Shown here: one piece after another, positions 30,238-40,214 of the stretch
Layout of the letters: every line of letters begins with the position of its first letter
Numbering within the stretch: position 1 is the stretch's first letter
Assembly (NCBI RefSeq): GCF_021532655.1
Contig: NZ_JAKGAS010000005.1
Span: 1 to 64,000, forward strand
Direction: 5' to 3'
From: Paraglaciecola algarum
GTDB lineage: Bacteria; Pseudomonadota; Gammaproteobacteria; Enterobacterales; Alteromonadaceae
DNA length: 64,000 bases
Notes under the pieces: model-generated
The model's input: only the letters and a program-made list of their open reading frames with translations
The model's database searches: none
Told to the model about the DNA's origin: nothing
Position numbers and translations under genes: made by a program

Positions 30238-30299
30238 CAAATAATAATTAGAAACAATCGTTAAAAACACAGTGGATCGAAGATCCTTTAACTTTTTAA

Positions 30300-31616
<1,317 letters not shown>

Positions 31617-31688
31617 GGCTGAGCTTTAGAAGTTGCAGCTAGTATTGTGAATACGATATAAAAACTGCAAGTTCAAACTTTTGCGTAT

Positions 31689-31718
31689 AAAATGGTCGGC
31701 TAACGCTGGCCATTTTTT
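31689..31718 (+). terminator. Rho-independent terminator of eno
   Basis: A 12-base stem with two G-T pairs (31689-31700 with 31705-31716, loop TAAC) merges into a run of T at 31713-31718. It lies 72 bases after the eno stop. Confidence 0.8.
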
Positions 31719-31774
31719 GTTCTGGTCCCATTAGATTTAACAACAAATAAACTCAGGCTGTTTAATTATTAACT

Positions 31775-32419
31775 ATGCTGATCCCTTCATCCAAACAAGT
31801 AGATATATTTTCTGACGACCAACGTCAGCTGCATTTTGCAGAATTATGCAATGCCTTGTATGAAAGAGAGCTCAGCAGTTTATCTCAGCAAAAAATCAAC
31901 AACATCACTTTATTACAACGTAAGTTAGGTGGCTTAAAACATCATGTAAAACGCGCTGCTGACGGCTTGTTAGAAAAAGAATCTCCGTTACAACTAGATG
32001 TTCATAACGCCAGTTGGCAAGCCAAACAAGCGGCCAAATGTATGGCCAACAAATTTGATGCTGACAAAACCGAACAATGGTTTTTCGACCATATCCAAAT
32101 TGGCCGCTGTATTCCTATTCATGTGGATACCTTAGGTGCCGAGCACATAGAACTAGATTCAGTAGATAGAATCGACTTCGACCAAGCTAAATTACACGCC
32201 AATAAATTTGGCTGGTTTGCCTTTAACGGTGAGTTTTTAGAAGAAAGTCCTAGGCAAATTGAAGTATTAGACGCCAAGTTACTTAAACCCACTAAAGCGG
32301 TGTTAACCGCCGCCTGCTGTGGGCATCATTGGAATCACAAGGGAAAAAGTCAGCCACGGGCTTTGTCTTTACGCGAGTTGATGTTGTCTTTGTCTATAAA
32401 CTGGAAAACGTTTAAGTAG
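31775..32419 (+). CDS. Conserved-looking hypothetical protein
   Basis: The family is not recognised. The 214-residue protein is soluble with no signal peptide. Its N-terminal half is helical and basic (LSQQKINNITLLQRKLGGLKH). The C-terminal half is more beta-rich, with IGRCIPIHVDTLGAEH and a histidine/cysteine cluster AACCGHHWNHKG near residues 180-195 that could bind metal. It sits between eno and the hairpin array. Position beside core genes suggests a lineage gene rather than a recent import. Confidence 0.6.
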   Translation: MLIPSSKQVDIFSDDQRQLHFAELCNALYERELSSLSQQKINNITLLQRKLGGLKHHVKRAADGLLEKESPLQLDVHNASWQAKQAAKCMANKFDADKTEQWFFDHIQIGRCIPIHVDTLGAEHIELDSVDRIDFDQAKLHANKFGWFAFNGEFLEESPRQIEVLDAKLLKPTKAVLTAACCGHHWNHKGKSQPRALSLRELMLSLSINWKTFK

Positions 32420-32428
32420 TTAGTTATT

Positions 32429-33019
32429 CGCTACGCGGGTTTATACGCTTCGCGTGCTGAGATTTTACGGCTACGCCGCAGGGTATGAGCTTTGCTCACA
32501 AAGCATCGCTTCGCGACAGAGTATAAGCTTCGCTTACTAAGATTATTCACTGCGTTTACTTATGTGCTTCGCACACAGGGCATGAGCTTCGCTCACAAAG
32601 CATCGCTTCGCGACATAATATTCACTTCGTGAACCAAGATATGCGCTACGCTTATGGCATCCATGCCTTTTTTCAAACAGCATCCTTGCTATTCAATTTA
32701 CTTTTTGCCAACAGCAGCAAAAAGTAAACAAAAAATGCCGCACTCCAACCAAGTTCTATGACCTGCGCGACTTGCCAAATAAAGGCCGCAATGATCTGTT
32801 CCCTACAGGCATTGCTTAAATGACATCCCTGTAATTTTTCCTATATTTGACTTCGTTGCTCGGCGAACTTGGAGTCGCGATAAAATCAAAAGCATGTGCT
32901 TCGCACACAAGACACGGCTTCGCCACTAATACAAAATTAACCATTAATATAAAACTCCCCCAACGTCATTCCGGTAGTCTTTTGAGCCGGAATCGGTTTG
33001 TTTTTATGTGCTTCGCACA
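32429..33019. repeat. Array of small hairpins with variable stems and a TTC-type loop
   Basis: At least 13 short perfect hairpins occur in a gene-free stretch of about 840 bases (32420-33261). Stems of 3-5 pairs differ, but the loop is TTC, TAC, TTT or CTA. Examples are ACGC-TTC-GCGT (32445), TGAGC-TTT-GCTCA (32486), TCGC-TTC-GCGA (32506 and 32603), TAAGC-TTC-GCTTA (32524), TGTGC-TTC-GCACA (32563, 32895, 33007), TGAGC-TTC-GCTCA (32583) and TTCAC-TTC-GTGAA (32621). A longer unit of about 40 bases carrying two hairpins appears at 32484 and 32580. ATTCCGG (32968) and CCGGAAT (32987) form a further hairpin. No coding function is seen. Confidence 0.75.
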
Positions 33020-33069
33020 CCAAGATTATTCACTTCGTTCACCGTCATCCGAGGAATTAGCAAAATTAG

Positions 33070-33094
33070 CAGGACAACCACGTTAATTTTTATT
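33070..33094 (+). repeat. Outer direct repeat, left copy
   Basis: A 25-base sequence beginning CAGGACAACCACGTTAATTT is repeated exactly at 34073-34097. The two copies enclose the ParDE module. Confidence 0.85.
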
Positions 33095-33164
33095 TTTGAC
33101 ATAACTAACTAAAACAATAAGTTAGTCGTATTACTATCAGTTTAAATGTCGGTCGTTTTTGTCG

Positions 33165-33221
33165 AACTAGCCTATTTTTCTATCTTTTTCCTCTGTGTGC
33201 TTTGCGATCTCTGAGGTTCAA
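33165..33221 (+). repeat. Inner direct repeat, left copy (imperfect)
   Basis: The 57-base stretch starts AACTAGCCTATTTTTC and ends CTGAGGTTCA. A diverged copy lies at 33917-33971 (starts AACTAGCCTATTTTC, ends CTGTGGTTCA). Both contain CTCTGTGTGCTT. Confidence 0.75.
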
Positions 33222-33261
33222 TATTCTTTAGCAATGAAGCCGTGCTTTTTCTTTCCGCTGC

Positions 33262-33561
33262 TCATTCTTCGAAGAGATTATCGACGTCCATACTGCTGTG
33301 GGGTATACCGATAATATCTATTTCTTTATCTCTAATGATATAAAAAATGAGATGTTGGGCTTGAGGAAAACAATAATAACCATGCTCTATATCTGCTCTA
33401 TGTTTTCCAACTTGTGGCCGCTCTGCTAACCACTGAAATCGATTAAATAGTGAAGTGATATACCTATCGGCTTGCATTTCGTTCCATGTCTGTACGGTGT
33501 AAAGCCAAATGTCACGTAAATCAGCCTTAGCTCTTGGCGTAACATTAAATTTGTTAGGCAT
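33262..33561 (-). CDS. parE: ParE/RelE-superfamily toxin
   Basis: The 99-residue protein begins FNVTPRAKADLRDIWLYT, the usual helical hairpin of ParE. It continues with the conserved LAERPQVGKHR and a C-terminal strand HLIFYIIRDKEIDIIGI. ParE toxins inhibit DNA gyrase. It overlaps the antitoxin stop by one base (TAATG), so translation is coupled. The module is on the minus strand between nested direct repeats. Confidence 0.88.
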   Translation of the reverse strand: MPNKFNVTPRAKADLRDIWLYTVQTWNEMQADRYITSLFNRFQWLAERPQVGKHRADIEHGYYCFPQAQHLIFYIIRDKEIDIIGIPHSSMDVDNLFEE

Positions 33562-33815
33562 TAAGGCGCATTACGATTGGTCTTAAACTCACTTAACATC
33601 TGGTCTACAGAGTTGGAAGCAAACTCACCTTGTTTGGATTGGTCAGCACCTTCGGCTAAATGTGCCCTTAATGCGTAGAGTTTAGTTTTACGTTCTTCTA
33701 ATGCTCTAAGTCCATCACGCACAACCTCACTGGCTGAGCCGTAACGTCCGCTAGATACTTCATTTTTTATAAACCCTTCCCAGTGTTCACCAAGACTTAA
33801 ACTGGTATTAGCCAT
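33561..33815 (-). CDS. parD: ParD-family antitoxin
   Basis: The product is 84 residues from ATG 33815; a longer frame to 33902 adds residues unlike ParD and is rejected. The ribbon-helix-helix N-terminus reads [40 protein letters not shown] is the classic ParD motif, followed by an acidic, flexible toxin-binding tail. It should neutralise ParE and repress the operon through the palindrome just upstream. Confidence 0.88.
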   Translation of the reverse strand: MANTSLSLGEHWEGFIKNEVSSGRYGSASEVVRDGLRALEERKTKLYALRAHLAEGADQSKQGEFASNSVDQMLSEFKTNRNAP

Positions 33816-33825
33816 ACTCCACCCA

Positions 33826-33852
33826 ATATTCATATATATTAATAATGAATAT
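33826..33852 (-). promoter_or_regulatory. Palindromic operator of parDE
   Basis: ATATTCAT (33826-33833) and ATGAATAT (33845-33852) form a symmetric site with an AT-rich 11-base centre, starting 10 bases upstream of the parD ATG. The position fits autoregulation by the ParD ribbon-helix-helix dimer. Confidence 0.6.
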
Positions 33853-33916
33853 AGCACTGGTAATGATTGATGGCCAAAAAGAAAATCCACCTCAGTGCTC
33901 AAATCGAGTAGAGTTT

Positions 33917-33971
33917 AACTAGCCTATTTTCTAACTTTTTCTCTGTGTGCTTGGTGAACTCTGTGGTTCAA
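33917..33971 (+). repeat. Inner direct repeat, right copy
   Basis: This is the diverged second copy of 33165-33221, in the same orientation, on the far side of parDE. Confidence 0.75.
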
Positions 33972-34072
33972 AGGAGAATGAAACTCTTGAATTTTGTCAT
34001 GCTGTTAAAATAAAACGATAAATATATGCGTTTTCTTTTGATTCAGCTGTTAAAAATAAACAGAAAAATAAA

Positions 34073-34097
34073 CAGGACAACCACGTTAATTTTTATT
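34073..34097 (+). repeat. Outer direct repeat, right copy
   Basis: This is an exact 25-base copy of 33070-33094, in the same orientation. The order is outer, inner, parDE, inner, outer. The rest of 33816-34230 holds only the parDE operator and AT-rich DNA. Confidence 0.85.
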
Positions 34098-34230
34098 CGG
34101 CATATTGATACCGCTTAACGGCCACATATTGCCCACCAAACATTCTGCATAACCCAACGTTCTGGATAAAAACCATGGCTCATAAATTGCTATTCTTTTG
34201 ATTTAATAACAGCAACTTAAGGGATTAAAT

Positions 34231-35196
34231 TTGATAACCAGTATTAACCTAACCCAGCGAAGCCTTGAACTATTACACAGGCGTGATGTGAATGACTCTG
34301 AGATAGCTGAATTTCAACAACTACTTAACCATGCACAAACAGAAATGGCCGACACAGGCAAGTCTTCTAAACAGTTTTTACAGTCAATGGACGCTGACGA
34401 ACTATCCTTACTACGAAAAGTAAATTCACTTGCAGAAAATATTTATGTAAGCGGTCTAAGCGAAGAAGGGGCAACCAATTTAATTAAACAGCCGGACCAT
34501 TCTGATCGTGTAGATTTAAATAATGACGGCATTGTTGAAGTTGGTTTATCTAGGTCACTGGTATTTCCACCGGTAAATGCCCCTGACTTTGTCAAACAAG
34601 CATGGGATGAAGCCACTAAGGGAATGAAAGAAACCGATGTGATGATGCTGCAGTTGCACATGCATATTGCAGTGTTCGGCGTGCAAATTGAAGGACAAGC
34701 AGCCAAAACACCTCAAGCCCCTGAGCAGCAATGGAGCACTGAAGGCATACAAAAGTTATTTTCTGGCCTGTATGGTGCTTTGGAATTTGCTGTTAATTTA
34801 GATGGTTGGACTGATAACCATAAAATGAAAAAAGCATTTTATGAGCGTTTTAACCAAGCACTGGCCAGCAACAGTTCTTCGGCCGGTAAATATGTTAATG
34901 CTCAACAGACTGAGCAAATGACAGAAAGTAAAAACTCCCCAACCACAAGTGAAGAACAAACCAATATTGACAATTTAATGCAGTTGATCCTCGACGCTCG
35001 TATTGGCTTAGATCGCAAAAAACTCGAAGAAATTGAAGAGAAAATAAAAGCGATAGAACACAATTCCAGTATTGACCCTGATACTAAAAAAGCTATGTTG
35101 GAACAACTTGAGAGCCAAAAACAAGATGTGCTAGATAAAGCACAAGAACGCATAGAGCAAGAAGAAAAGATAAGAGCCTTAAAACAACAATTTTAA
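34231..35196 (+). CDS. Hypothetical protein with EF-hand-like loop and coiled-coil tail
   Basis: The family is not recognised. The start is TTG 34231, with AAGGGA about seven bases upstream. The 321-residue product lacks a signal peptide and membrane segments. Near residue 94 the sequence DLNNDGIVEVG matches an EF-hand/dockerin-type calcium loop. A helical middle (about 115-215) follows, then a low-complexity linker rich in S, T, E and Q, and a charged coiled coil (about 255-321, including KKLEEIEEKIKAIEH). It lies 81 bases upstream of mscS in the same orientation. Confidence 0.65.
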   Translation: MITSINLTQRSLELLHRRDVNDSEIAEFQQLLNHAQTEMADTGKSSKQFLQSMDADELSLLRKVNSLAENIYVSGLSEEGATNLIKQPDHSDRVDLNNDGIVEVGLSRSLVFPPVNAPDFVKQAWDEATKGMKETDVMMLQLHMHIAVFGVQIEGQAAKTPQAPEQQWSTEGIQKLFSGLYGALEFAVNLDGWTDNHKMKKAFYERFNQALASNSSSAGKYVNAQQTEQMTESKNSPTTSEEQTNIDNLMQLILDARIGLDRKKLEEIEEKIKAIEHNSSIDPDTKKAMLEQLESQKQDVLDKAQERIEQEEKIRALKQQF

Positions 35197-35277
35197 ACAA
35201 CAGCAATGAATTGCAGCGAACACAATAAATGCTTTATGATAATTTCATAAAAATAATCCATTCGGAACATTCCACCT

Positions 35278-36114
35278 ATGAATGAAGAAATCGAACAGAT
35301 CCAATCTATTTCTAAAACAGTTACCCAATACCTAACAGATAACGCCATGCAAATCACAGTCACAATATTGATCTTGATTGTGGGATACATGATCGCCAAA
35401 AAACTTGGAAAAGCGGTTGAACGTTTGATGATTGGTAAAAAAATTGATGTCACTTTAAGCCGATTTGTGGGTAACTCTGCACACTTAGTCGTGCTAGTGG
35501 TGGTGATTTTAATGGTGTTGGCTCGACTAGGCATTAGCGTAACACCTTTGATTGCCATTATTGGTGCTTTGTCGCTAGGTGCTGGTTTGGCACTACAAGG
35601 TATGTTGTCCAACTATGCGGCAGGATTAACTATTATCATCACTCGCCCTTTTGTGGTGGGTGACACCTTGAGTGTACAAGGCCAAACAGGTTTAGTGGAA
35701 AGTGTGCATTTGGCTTACACCATTTTAATAGACGAAGATGATGTGCGTATTCAGATCCCCAACCGATTGGTAGTTGGTGAGATCATGCACAATTCAAAAG
35801 AAGAAAAGTTAGTTGAGTTATGTGTAGGGGTTGCTTATAAATCCGATCCCCACCAAGTAATAGCCGTTGTCGAGCAAGCTCTTAAAGGTATTCAAGGCAT
35901 TAATACTGAACGCGGCACTATAGTCGGTATAGATGAGTTTGCCGACAGTAGCATCAATATAGGTATTCGATTTTTAGCCCCAACTTACAAATATTTTGAG
36001 TTTAAATATACGGCTAACTTAGCGATTTATGATGCCTTCAAACAACAGGGTATTGAAATCCCCTTCCCTCAAAGAGAGATTAACCTCATCAATGCTGGTG
36101 CTCCACCAGCGTAA
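35278..36114 (+). CDS. Small-conductance mechanosensitive channel, MscS family
   Basis: The 278-residue size is typical of minimal MscS channels. There are three membrane segments: near 23-42 (ITVTILILIVGYMIAKKLG), near 62-82, and the pore-lining TM3 with GALSLGAGLALQGMLSNYAAG near 98-118. The beta domain contains GDTLSVQGQTGLVE and RIQIPNRLVVGEIM, and the C-terminal domain ends IPFPQREINLIN. It releases solutes on osmotic downshock. A convergent terminator separates it from the S4 gene. Confidence 0.92.
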   Translation: MNEEIEQIQSISKTVTQYLTDNAMQITVTILILIVGYMIAKKLGKAVERLMIGKKIDVTLSRFVGNSAHLVVLVVVILMVLARLGISVTPLIAIIGALSLGAGLALQGMLSNYAAGLTIIITRPFVVGDTLSVQGQTGLVESVHLAYTILIDEDDVRIQIPNRLVVGEIMHNSKEEKLVELCVGVAYKSDPHQVIAVVEQALKGIQGINTERGTIVGIDEFADSSINIGIRFLAPTYKYFEFKYTANLAIYDAFKQQGIEIPFPQREINLINAGAPPA

Positions 36115-36140
36115 ATGATGATAAAAATAACGATAAACAC

Positions 36141-36166
36141 AGTGAACGTTTTTGGGCGTTCACTTT
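36141..36166. terminator. Terminator between convergent mscS-type and S4 genes
   Basis: AGTGAACG (36141-36148) and CGTTCACT (36157-36164) pair around an 8-base loop. The hairpin overlaps the stop codon of the minus-strand S4 gene and lies 27 bases after the channel gene. T-runs are weak on both strands. Confidence 0.6.
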
Positions 36167-36372
36167 AACATCACAGTAAATCTTTGATCTTCAAACTCAA
36201 TAATATCCCCGGACATTATTTTATTTCGACGTCTAGTCTCAATTTTACCATTTACCAACACACGTCCTTCATCGATGGCGATTTTAGCTTCACCACCACT
36301 TGCCACCAAAGCCTCAAATTTTAACAATTGGTATAGAGCAATTGGCTCTTCATATATTTCAATATTTTTCAC
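36160..36372 (-). CDS. YbcJ-like S4-domain RNA-binding protein
   Basis: The 70-residue protein is almost entirely an S4 fold: LYQLLKFEALVASGGEAKIAIDEGRVLVNG followed by RRRNKIMSGDIIEF. Proteins of this size in gammaproteobacteria are of the YbcJ family and are presumed to bind structured RNA. The target is unknown. It is transcribed alone, convergent with the channel gene. Confidence 0.85.
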   Translation of the reverse strand: MKNIEIYEEPIALYQLLKFEALVASGGEAKIAIDEGRVLVNGKIETRRRNKIMSGDIIEFEDQRFTVMLK

Positions 36373-36558
36373 TACTTAAGATCCAACAATTAGCAACTTG
36401 AATAACTCCATGATAAATGAATTCAACATAACTTGGATCAGATCTAGGGGCTTTTTTAAAAGCTAAGTACAAAATTCATTTAAGTGTATTTTTCCTGTCA
36501 TAAGCCTGTCGCATTTCACTTTTATACTCTTGCGGTTAAATATTTATGGAAAATAAAA

Positions 36559-37719
36559 ATGAGTGAATTCACTAGCACACTTGATTCAAATAATTCAGTT
36601 AATACGTCAAACAACTTTGCCCAATGGTTAGTAGTTGCCGCGCTGGTTTATTTACTAATTTGTGCAGTAAGTATAATAGGTGGGGGTTTTAAAATGGCTG
36701 CCGGAGGGCATGCCAAAGAATTATTTGCGTTTGCTAGCAACCCTTTTGCTGGGTTAGTCATTGGCACCATAGCCACTGCATTAATTCAATCTTCCTCCAC
36801 AGTCACCGCCATAATAGTCGGGTTAGTGGCCGGTGGTTTACCTGTATCGGTAGCTGTACCTTTAGTCATGGGCGCCAATATTGGCACCTCAATTACCAAC
36901 ACCATAGTATCTTTGGGTCATGTTAAAGCTAAAGCCGAGTTCTCTAGAGCTTTTTCAGCTGCCACAGTTCACGATTTCTTCAATTTATTATCAGTGGTTA
37001 TCTTTCTACCCTTGGAGATAAGTTTTGGGCTGCTAGAGAAATTAGGATCTAAATTAGCCCACTTTTTTTATGGCGGCGATCAAGTTTCAATAAGTAGTTT
37101 TAATTTTGTAAAAACGGCTACTTACCCTGTGGTTAACAGCAGTAAACAGGCCATGCAATTTTTTGGAGAGCAAACAGGTGGGATCCTGTTGATCATATTT
37201 GGCATTATTCTGATTTTCTTATCCATCACTTTAGTAGGTAAACAACTCAAAAAACTAATGGTGGGCAAAGCCAAAACCATCATGCATGCAGCAATAGGTC
37301 GCAGCCCGATTTCTGGTATTTTTTCGGGGACACTAGTAACTGTACTTGTACAATCATCATCGACCACCACTTCTCTAATGATCCCACTAGCTGGCTCAGG
37401 CGCCTTTAGTTTAAAACAAATTTATCCTTTCACCTTAGGTGCCAATATTGGTACCTGTGTCACTGCAGTGCTAGCGGCCACGGCGGTCACTGGTAATAGT
37501 GAGGCTGCATTGCAAATAGCATTTATTCATTTGACCTACAATGTTTTAGGTGTGTTGTTTATTTATGGCACACCATTTTTAAGGTACATCCCAGTAAAAT
37601 GTGCCCAGTGGATGGGGCGAAGTGCTGCTGAAAACAAATTAATAGCCTTAATCTATATACTCACAGTATTTTTTATCATACCGGCTATATGCATTATTAT
37701 TTCAAATCTAATAAAGTAA
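36559..37719 (+). CDS. Na/phosphate cotransporter, PNaS family
   Basis: The product is 386 residues from ATG 36559; an upstream ATG at 36484 would add a segment atypical of the family. Two inverted repeats each carry the QSSS signature: ALIQSSSTVTAIIVGL near residue 75 and VLVQSSSTTTSLMIPL near 280. GANIGTSITN and GANIGTCVTA follow them. Eight or more hydrophobic segments are visible. It should import phosphate with sodium. A small coiled-coil gene begins 12 bases later and is probably co-transcribed; no PhoB box was identified with confidence. Confidence 0.9.
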   Translation: MSEFTSTLDSNNSVNTSNNFAQWLVVAALVYLLICAVSIIGGGFKMAAGGHAKELFAFASNPFAGLVIGTIATALIQSSSTVTAIIVGLVAGGLPVSVAVPLVMGANIGTSITNTIVSLGHVKAKAEFSRAFSAATVHDFFNLLSVVIFLPLEISFGLLEKLGSKLAHFFYGGDQVSISSFNFVKTATYPVVNSSKQAMQFFGEQTGGILLIIFGIILIFLSITLVGKQLKKLMVGKAKTIMHAAIGRSPISGIFSGTLVTVLVQSSSTTTSLMIPLAGSGAFSLKQIYPFTLGANIGTCVTAVLAATAVTGNSEAALQIAFIHLTYNVLGVLFIYGTPFLRYIPVKCAQWMGRSAAENKLIALIYILTVFFIIPAICIIISNLIK

Positions 37720-37731
37720 GGAATACATCTA

Positions 37732-37959
37732 GTGCCAAATGTTAATCAGCTCAGTACTGAACGTTTACGTGCCTTAATCACGGACACAGAAAGCACCTTA
37801 AAACGACTTTTAATTGAGCTTGAAAACCGCCAGTTTATTGAGCAAGAAAATCAAATCCAACATTTAGAAGAACACATAAAAGGTGCTGAATTAAGTTTGA
37901 GCACTATACGTGATTTTCTGGCACTAGTAATTGCACAAAATATACAAAACAAAAAATAA
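37732..37959 (+). CDS. Small coiled-coil protein downstream of the phosphate cotransporter
   Basis: The 75-residue protein starts at GTG 37732, with AAGG about nine bases before it. It is almost wholly helical and charged, with heptad-like spacing (LSTERLRALITDTESTLKRL, then QIQHLEEHIKGAEL). There is no signal or membrane segment. Tight linkage to the Na/phosphate transporter suggests an accessory or regulatory subunit, but the family is not recognised. Confidence 0.65.
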   Translation: MPNVNQLSTERLRALITDTESTLKRLLIELENRQFIEQENQIQHLEEHIKGAELSLSTIRDFLALVIAQNIQNKK

Positions 37960-38165
37960 ATCCCTCCCTAACAATCACTAATAAGTTTCCCTAAAGCTAA
38001 TTGGTCGAACTTGTTTACTTATCATACAAATCAAAAAACTCTAGGTTAAGGTGATATACAAACCGCAAAAAATTATGCTATAAAGTTTAAATATTCAAGT
38101 AATGAAAGTCATAATTAAAGCGTTAACTTTCTCTCAATTCTTCTGATACAAAGGCCCCGAAATTA

Positions 38166-38423
38166 ATGGATCTAGAAAATAAAAGGGTCAAAAAAGCGTT
38201 ACCATTATTAAGCATCATTTTCTTTGCGTTCTCACTGATAATCTTGTGGAGTTTTTTCACTCTTATGCATAGCAGTTACTTACACCAACTGAATATGCGC
38301 CATTTCAAATACACTAACGAACTAAATGTATTAATATCTGCTCCTAGCGAACTTATTACCTTAAAACAGACTATCGACCCTAACAAAATTAGAGATGCGC
38401 TAATCAACCCGCCGACTGTTTAG
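38166..38423 (+). pseudogene. N-terminal fragment of a frameshifted GGDEF-EAL sensor
   Basis: This is an 85-residue frame with one membrane segment (LSIIFFAFSLIILWSFFTL, residues 16-34) followed by the start of a helical periplasmic region. It stops at TAG 38421. The frame of the downstream GGDEF-EAL gene is already open from 38393 and reads NQPADCLDTIDKTDRVLMKL into that gene without a stop. The overlap at 38393-38420 suggests a single-base change split one gene whose first membrane helix is encoded here. It may be genuine or a sequencing error. Confidence 0.6.
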
Positions 38424-38452
38424 ACACAATCGATAAAACAGATAGAGTATTA

Positions 38453-40105
38453 ATGAAGTTGCTAAATACCGAAGCAATTCTTACACTTTGCGAAAACGAT
38501 ATAAAAAGTGCAGATCTAGCATTAAATACCTTGAATCGTTATCAAAATGGTGAGGTAAGTCTACTCGCACTGCAAGAACAGATAATGACAGCATTGTCAG
38601 ACTTTAAAAATAATTCTAATAAGTTTGAGCAACCAGTAGAAAGAACAACTAATTTTGTAGCAAAAGCAACGATTTGGCTGATCATATTGTGTTCGTTAAT
38701 TGTACTGTCAATAACCTTATTTATTTCAATTTCAGTTTCTCGGGTACTCACTAAACGAGAAGAAACAATGAAAGCATTGGCACAAAGTGAGGAGCACGAT
38801 AGACAACTTGCCTATTTAGATACCTTAACCGGCTTACCCAATCGAAATATACTAGAAGACAACATTACTCACGCCATTAGCAATGCTTCACGCAACCATT
38901 CTATTTTTGCAGTGATGTTTATTGATCTAGATCAATTTAAAGATATTAACGATACATTGGGTCATACCATAGGCGATAAATTGTTGGTTAAAATGGCAAA
39001 CCGTATTTCACTAGCTATGCGTGATAATGATTTAGTAGTGCGTTTTGGTGGTGATGAGTTTGTGGCCATTATCGATTGTTTTGACTCAGTTGAGACTATT
39101 GATTGTGTGGCAACTAGGATAATTGAAACCATTAGAAAACCCGTACGATTAGCTGACTCAGAAATACTAATAACTGCCAGTATAGGTATCGCCTGTTATC
39201 CAGAAAATGGAAAAGATCCCACATCCCTATTAAAACACGCAGATACTGCGTTATATCAGGCTAAAAGTGCAGGTAAAAATCAGTTCCAACCTTATGACTC
39301 TCTGTCCGCAAGTATACAAAATCGAAAGTTGAAAATTGCTAAACAACTGCGTAATGCTATAAAAAATAATGAATTCAGTTTAGTTTATCAACCCATAGTT
39401 CAACTCTCTAGTGGGCGAACAGTCGGCAGCGAAGCACTTATTCGTTGGACCAATGCCGAAAATGAAACTATTGGCCCAGATGAGTTTATTCCAGTTGCGG
39501 AGCATTCTGGACAAATCATAGAAATTGGCAACTGGGTTCTACAAAAAGCCTGTGAACAATGTAAAACTTGGCACAGTGCCGGGACTATGAAACACATCAT
39601 GGCAATTAACGTCTCCTCTTTTCAATTAAAAGCCCCATTTTTTGCTAAGGGCCTGTCCGATATATTAACTAGTCTTTCTTTACCTGCGGAATGTATCCAT
39701 ATTGAAATCACTGAAAATATTGCAATAACCGAAGATAAAATGAGTGTTTCAGCCCTATACGAAATATCTGATTTAGGCATTAAATTATTGTTAGATGATT
39801 TTGGCACTGGATACTCTTGTTTAAGCTACCTTAAAAATTTACCTTTCGATATTTTAAAAATTGACCGAAGTTTTATGCCTGCAAACAATACGATAGCCTC
39901 AACTATCATAGCTATGGGCCATGAATTAAAAATGGAGATTATTGCCGAAGGTATTGAAACCCTGGACTGTTACCGTTTCTTAAATAAACTGAATTGCCAA
40001 TATGGACAAGGATACTTGTTTCAAAAGCCAGTTCCGCCAAGTAAGTTCGACATATTTAGGCAATTTAACCAAGAAGTGTTGGCATGCACCTTGCCCAATC
40101 ACTAA
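38453..40105 (+). CDS. GGDEF-EAL c-di-GMP signalling protein (main part)
   Basis: From ATG 38453 the frame gives 550 residues, though no good ribosome site precedes this ATG and the frame extends upstream. A helical periplasmic region is followed by a membrane segment near residues 70-92. The GGDEF domain has VRFGGDEFVAI with an RxxD inhibitory site five residues before it (RDND), and the EAL domain has SEALIRW, EITENIAI, DDFGTGYSCLSYL, KIDRSF and AEGIET. Both domains keep their catalytic motifs, so it could make and break c-di-GMP. Without the upstream fragment it would lack its first membrane anchor. Confidence 0.88.
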   Translation: MKLLNTEAILTLCENDIKSADLALNTLNRYQNGEVSLLALQEQIMTALSDFKNNSNKFEQPVERTTNFVAKATIWLIILCSLIVLSITLFISISVSRVLTKREETMKALAQSEEHDRQLAYLDTLTGLPNRNILEDNITHAISNASRNHSIFAVMFIDLDQFKDINDTLGHTIGDKLLVKMANRISLAMRDNDLVVRFGGDEFVAIIDCFDSVETIDCVATRIIETIRKPVRLADSEILITASIGIACYPENGKDPTSLLKHADTALYQAKSAGKNQFQPYDSLSASIQNRKLKIAKQLRNAIKNNEFSLVYQPIVQLSSGRTVGSEALIRWTNAENETIGPDEFIPVAEHSGQIIEIGNWVLQKACEQCKTWHSAGTMKHIMAINVSSFQLKAPFFAKGLSDILTSLSLPAECIHIEITENIAITEDKMSVSALYEISDLGIKLLLDDFGTGYSCLSYLKNLPFDILKIDRSFMPANNTIASTIIAMGHELKMEIIAEGIETLDCYRFLNKLNCQYGQGYLFQKPVPPSKFDIFRQFNQEVLACTLPNH

Positions 40106-40214
40106 TTCTGAATGATTAATTTTGCCTTTAAATTATCATGATTGTCGCAAACAAATCGCACCACTCGGCCATGGTATTCATACTAAATACTTTAACCTCA
40201 TTTTATGCTATACA

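Noticed and set aside
32429..33019. Possible CRISPR array
   Set aside because: Units are short hairpins with irregular spacing and changing stems, there are no constant-length spacers, and no cas genes are nearby.
32847..33086. 79-codon plus-strand frame
   Set aside because: It is composed mostly of hairpin repeats and a CCGGAAT-type repeat, with no ribosome site or protein features.
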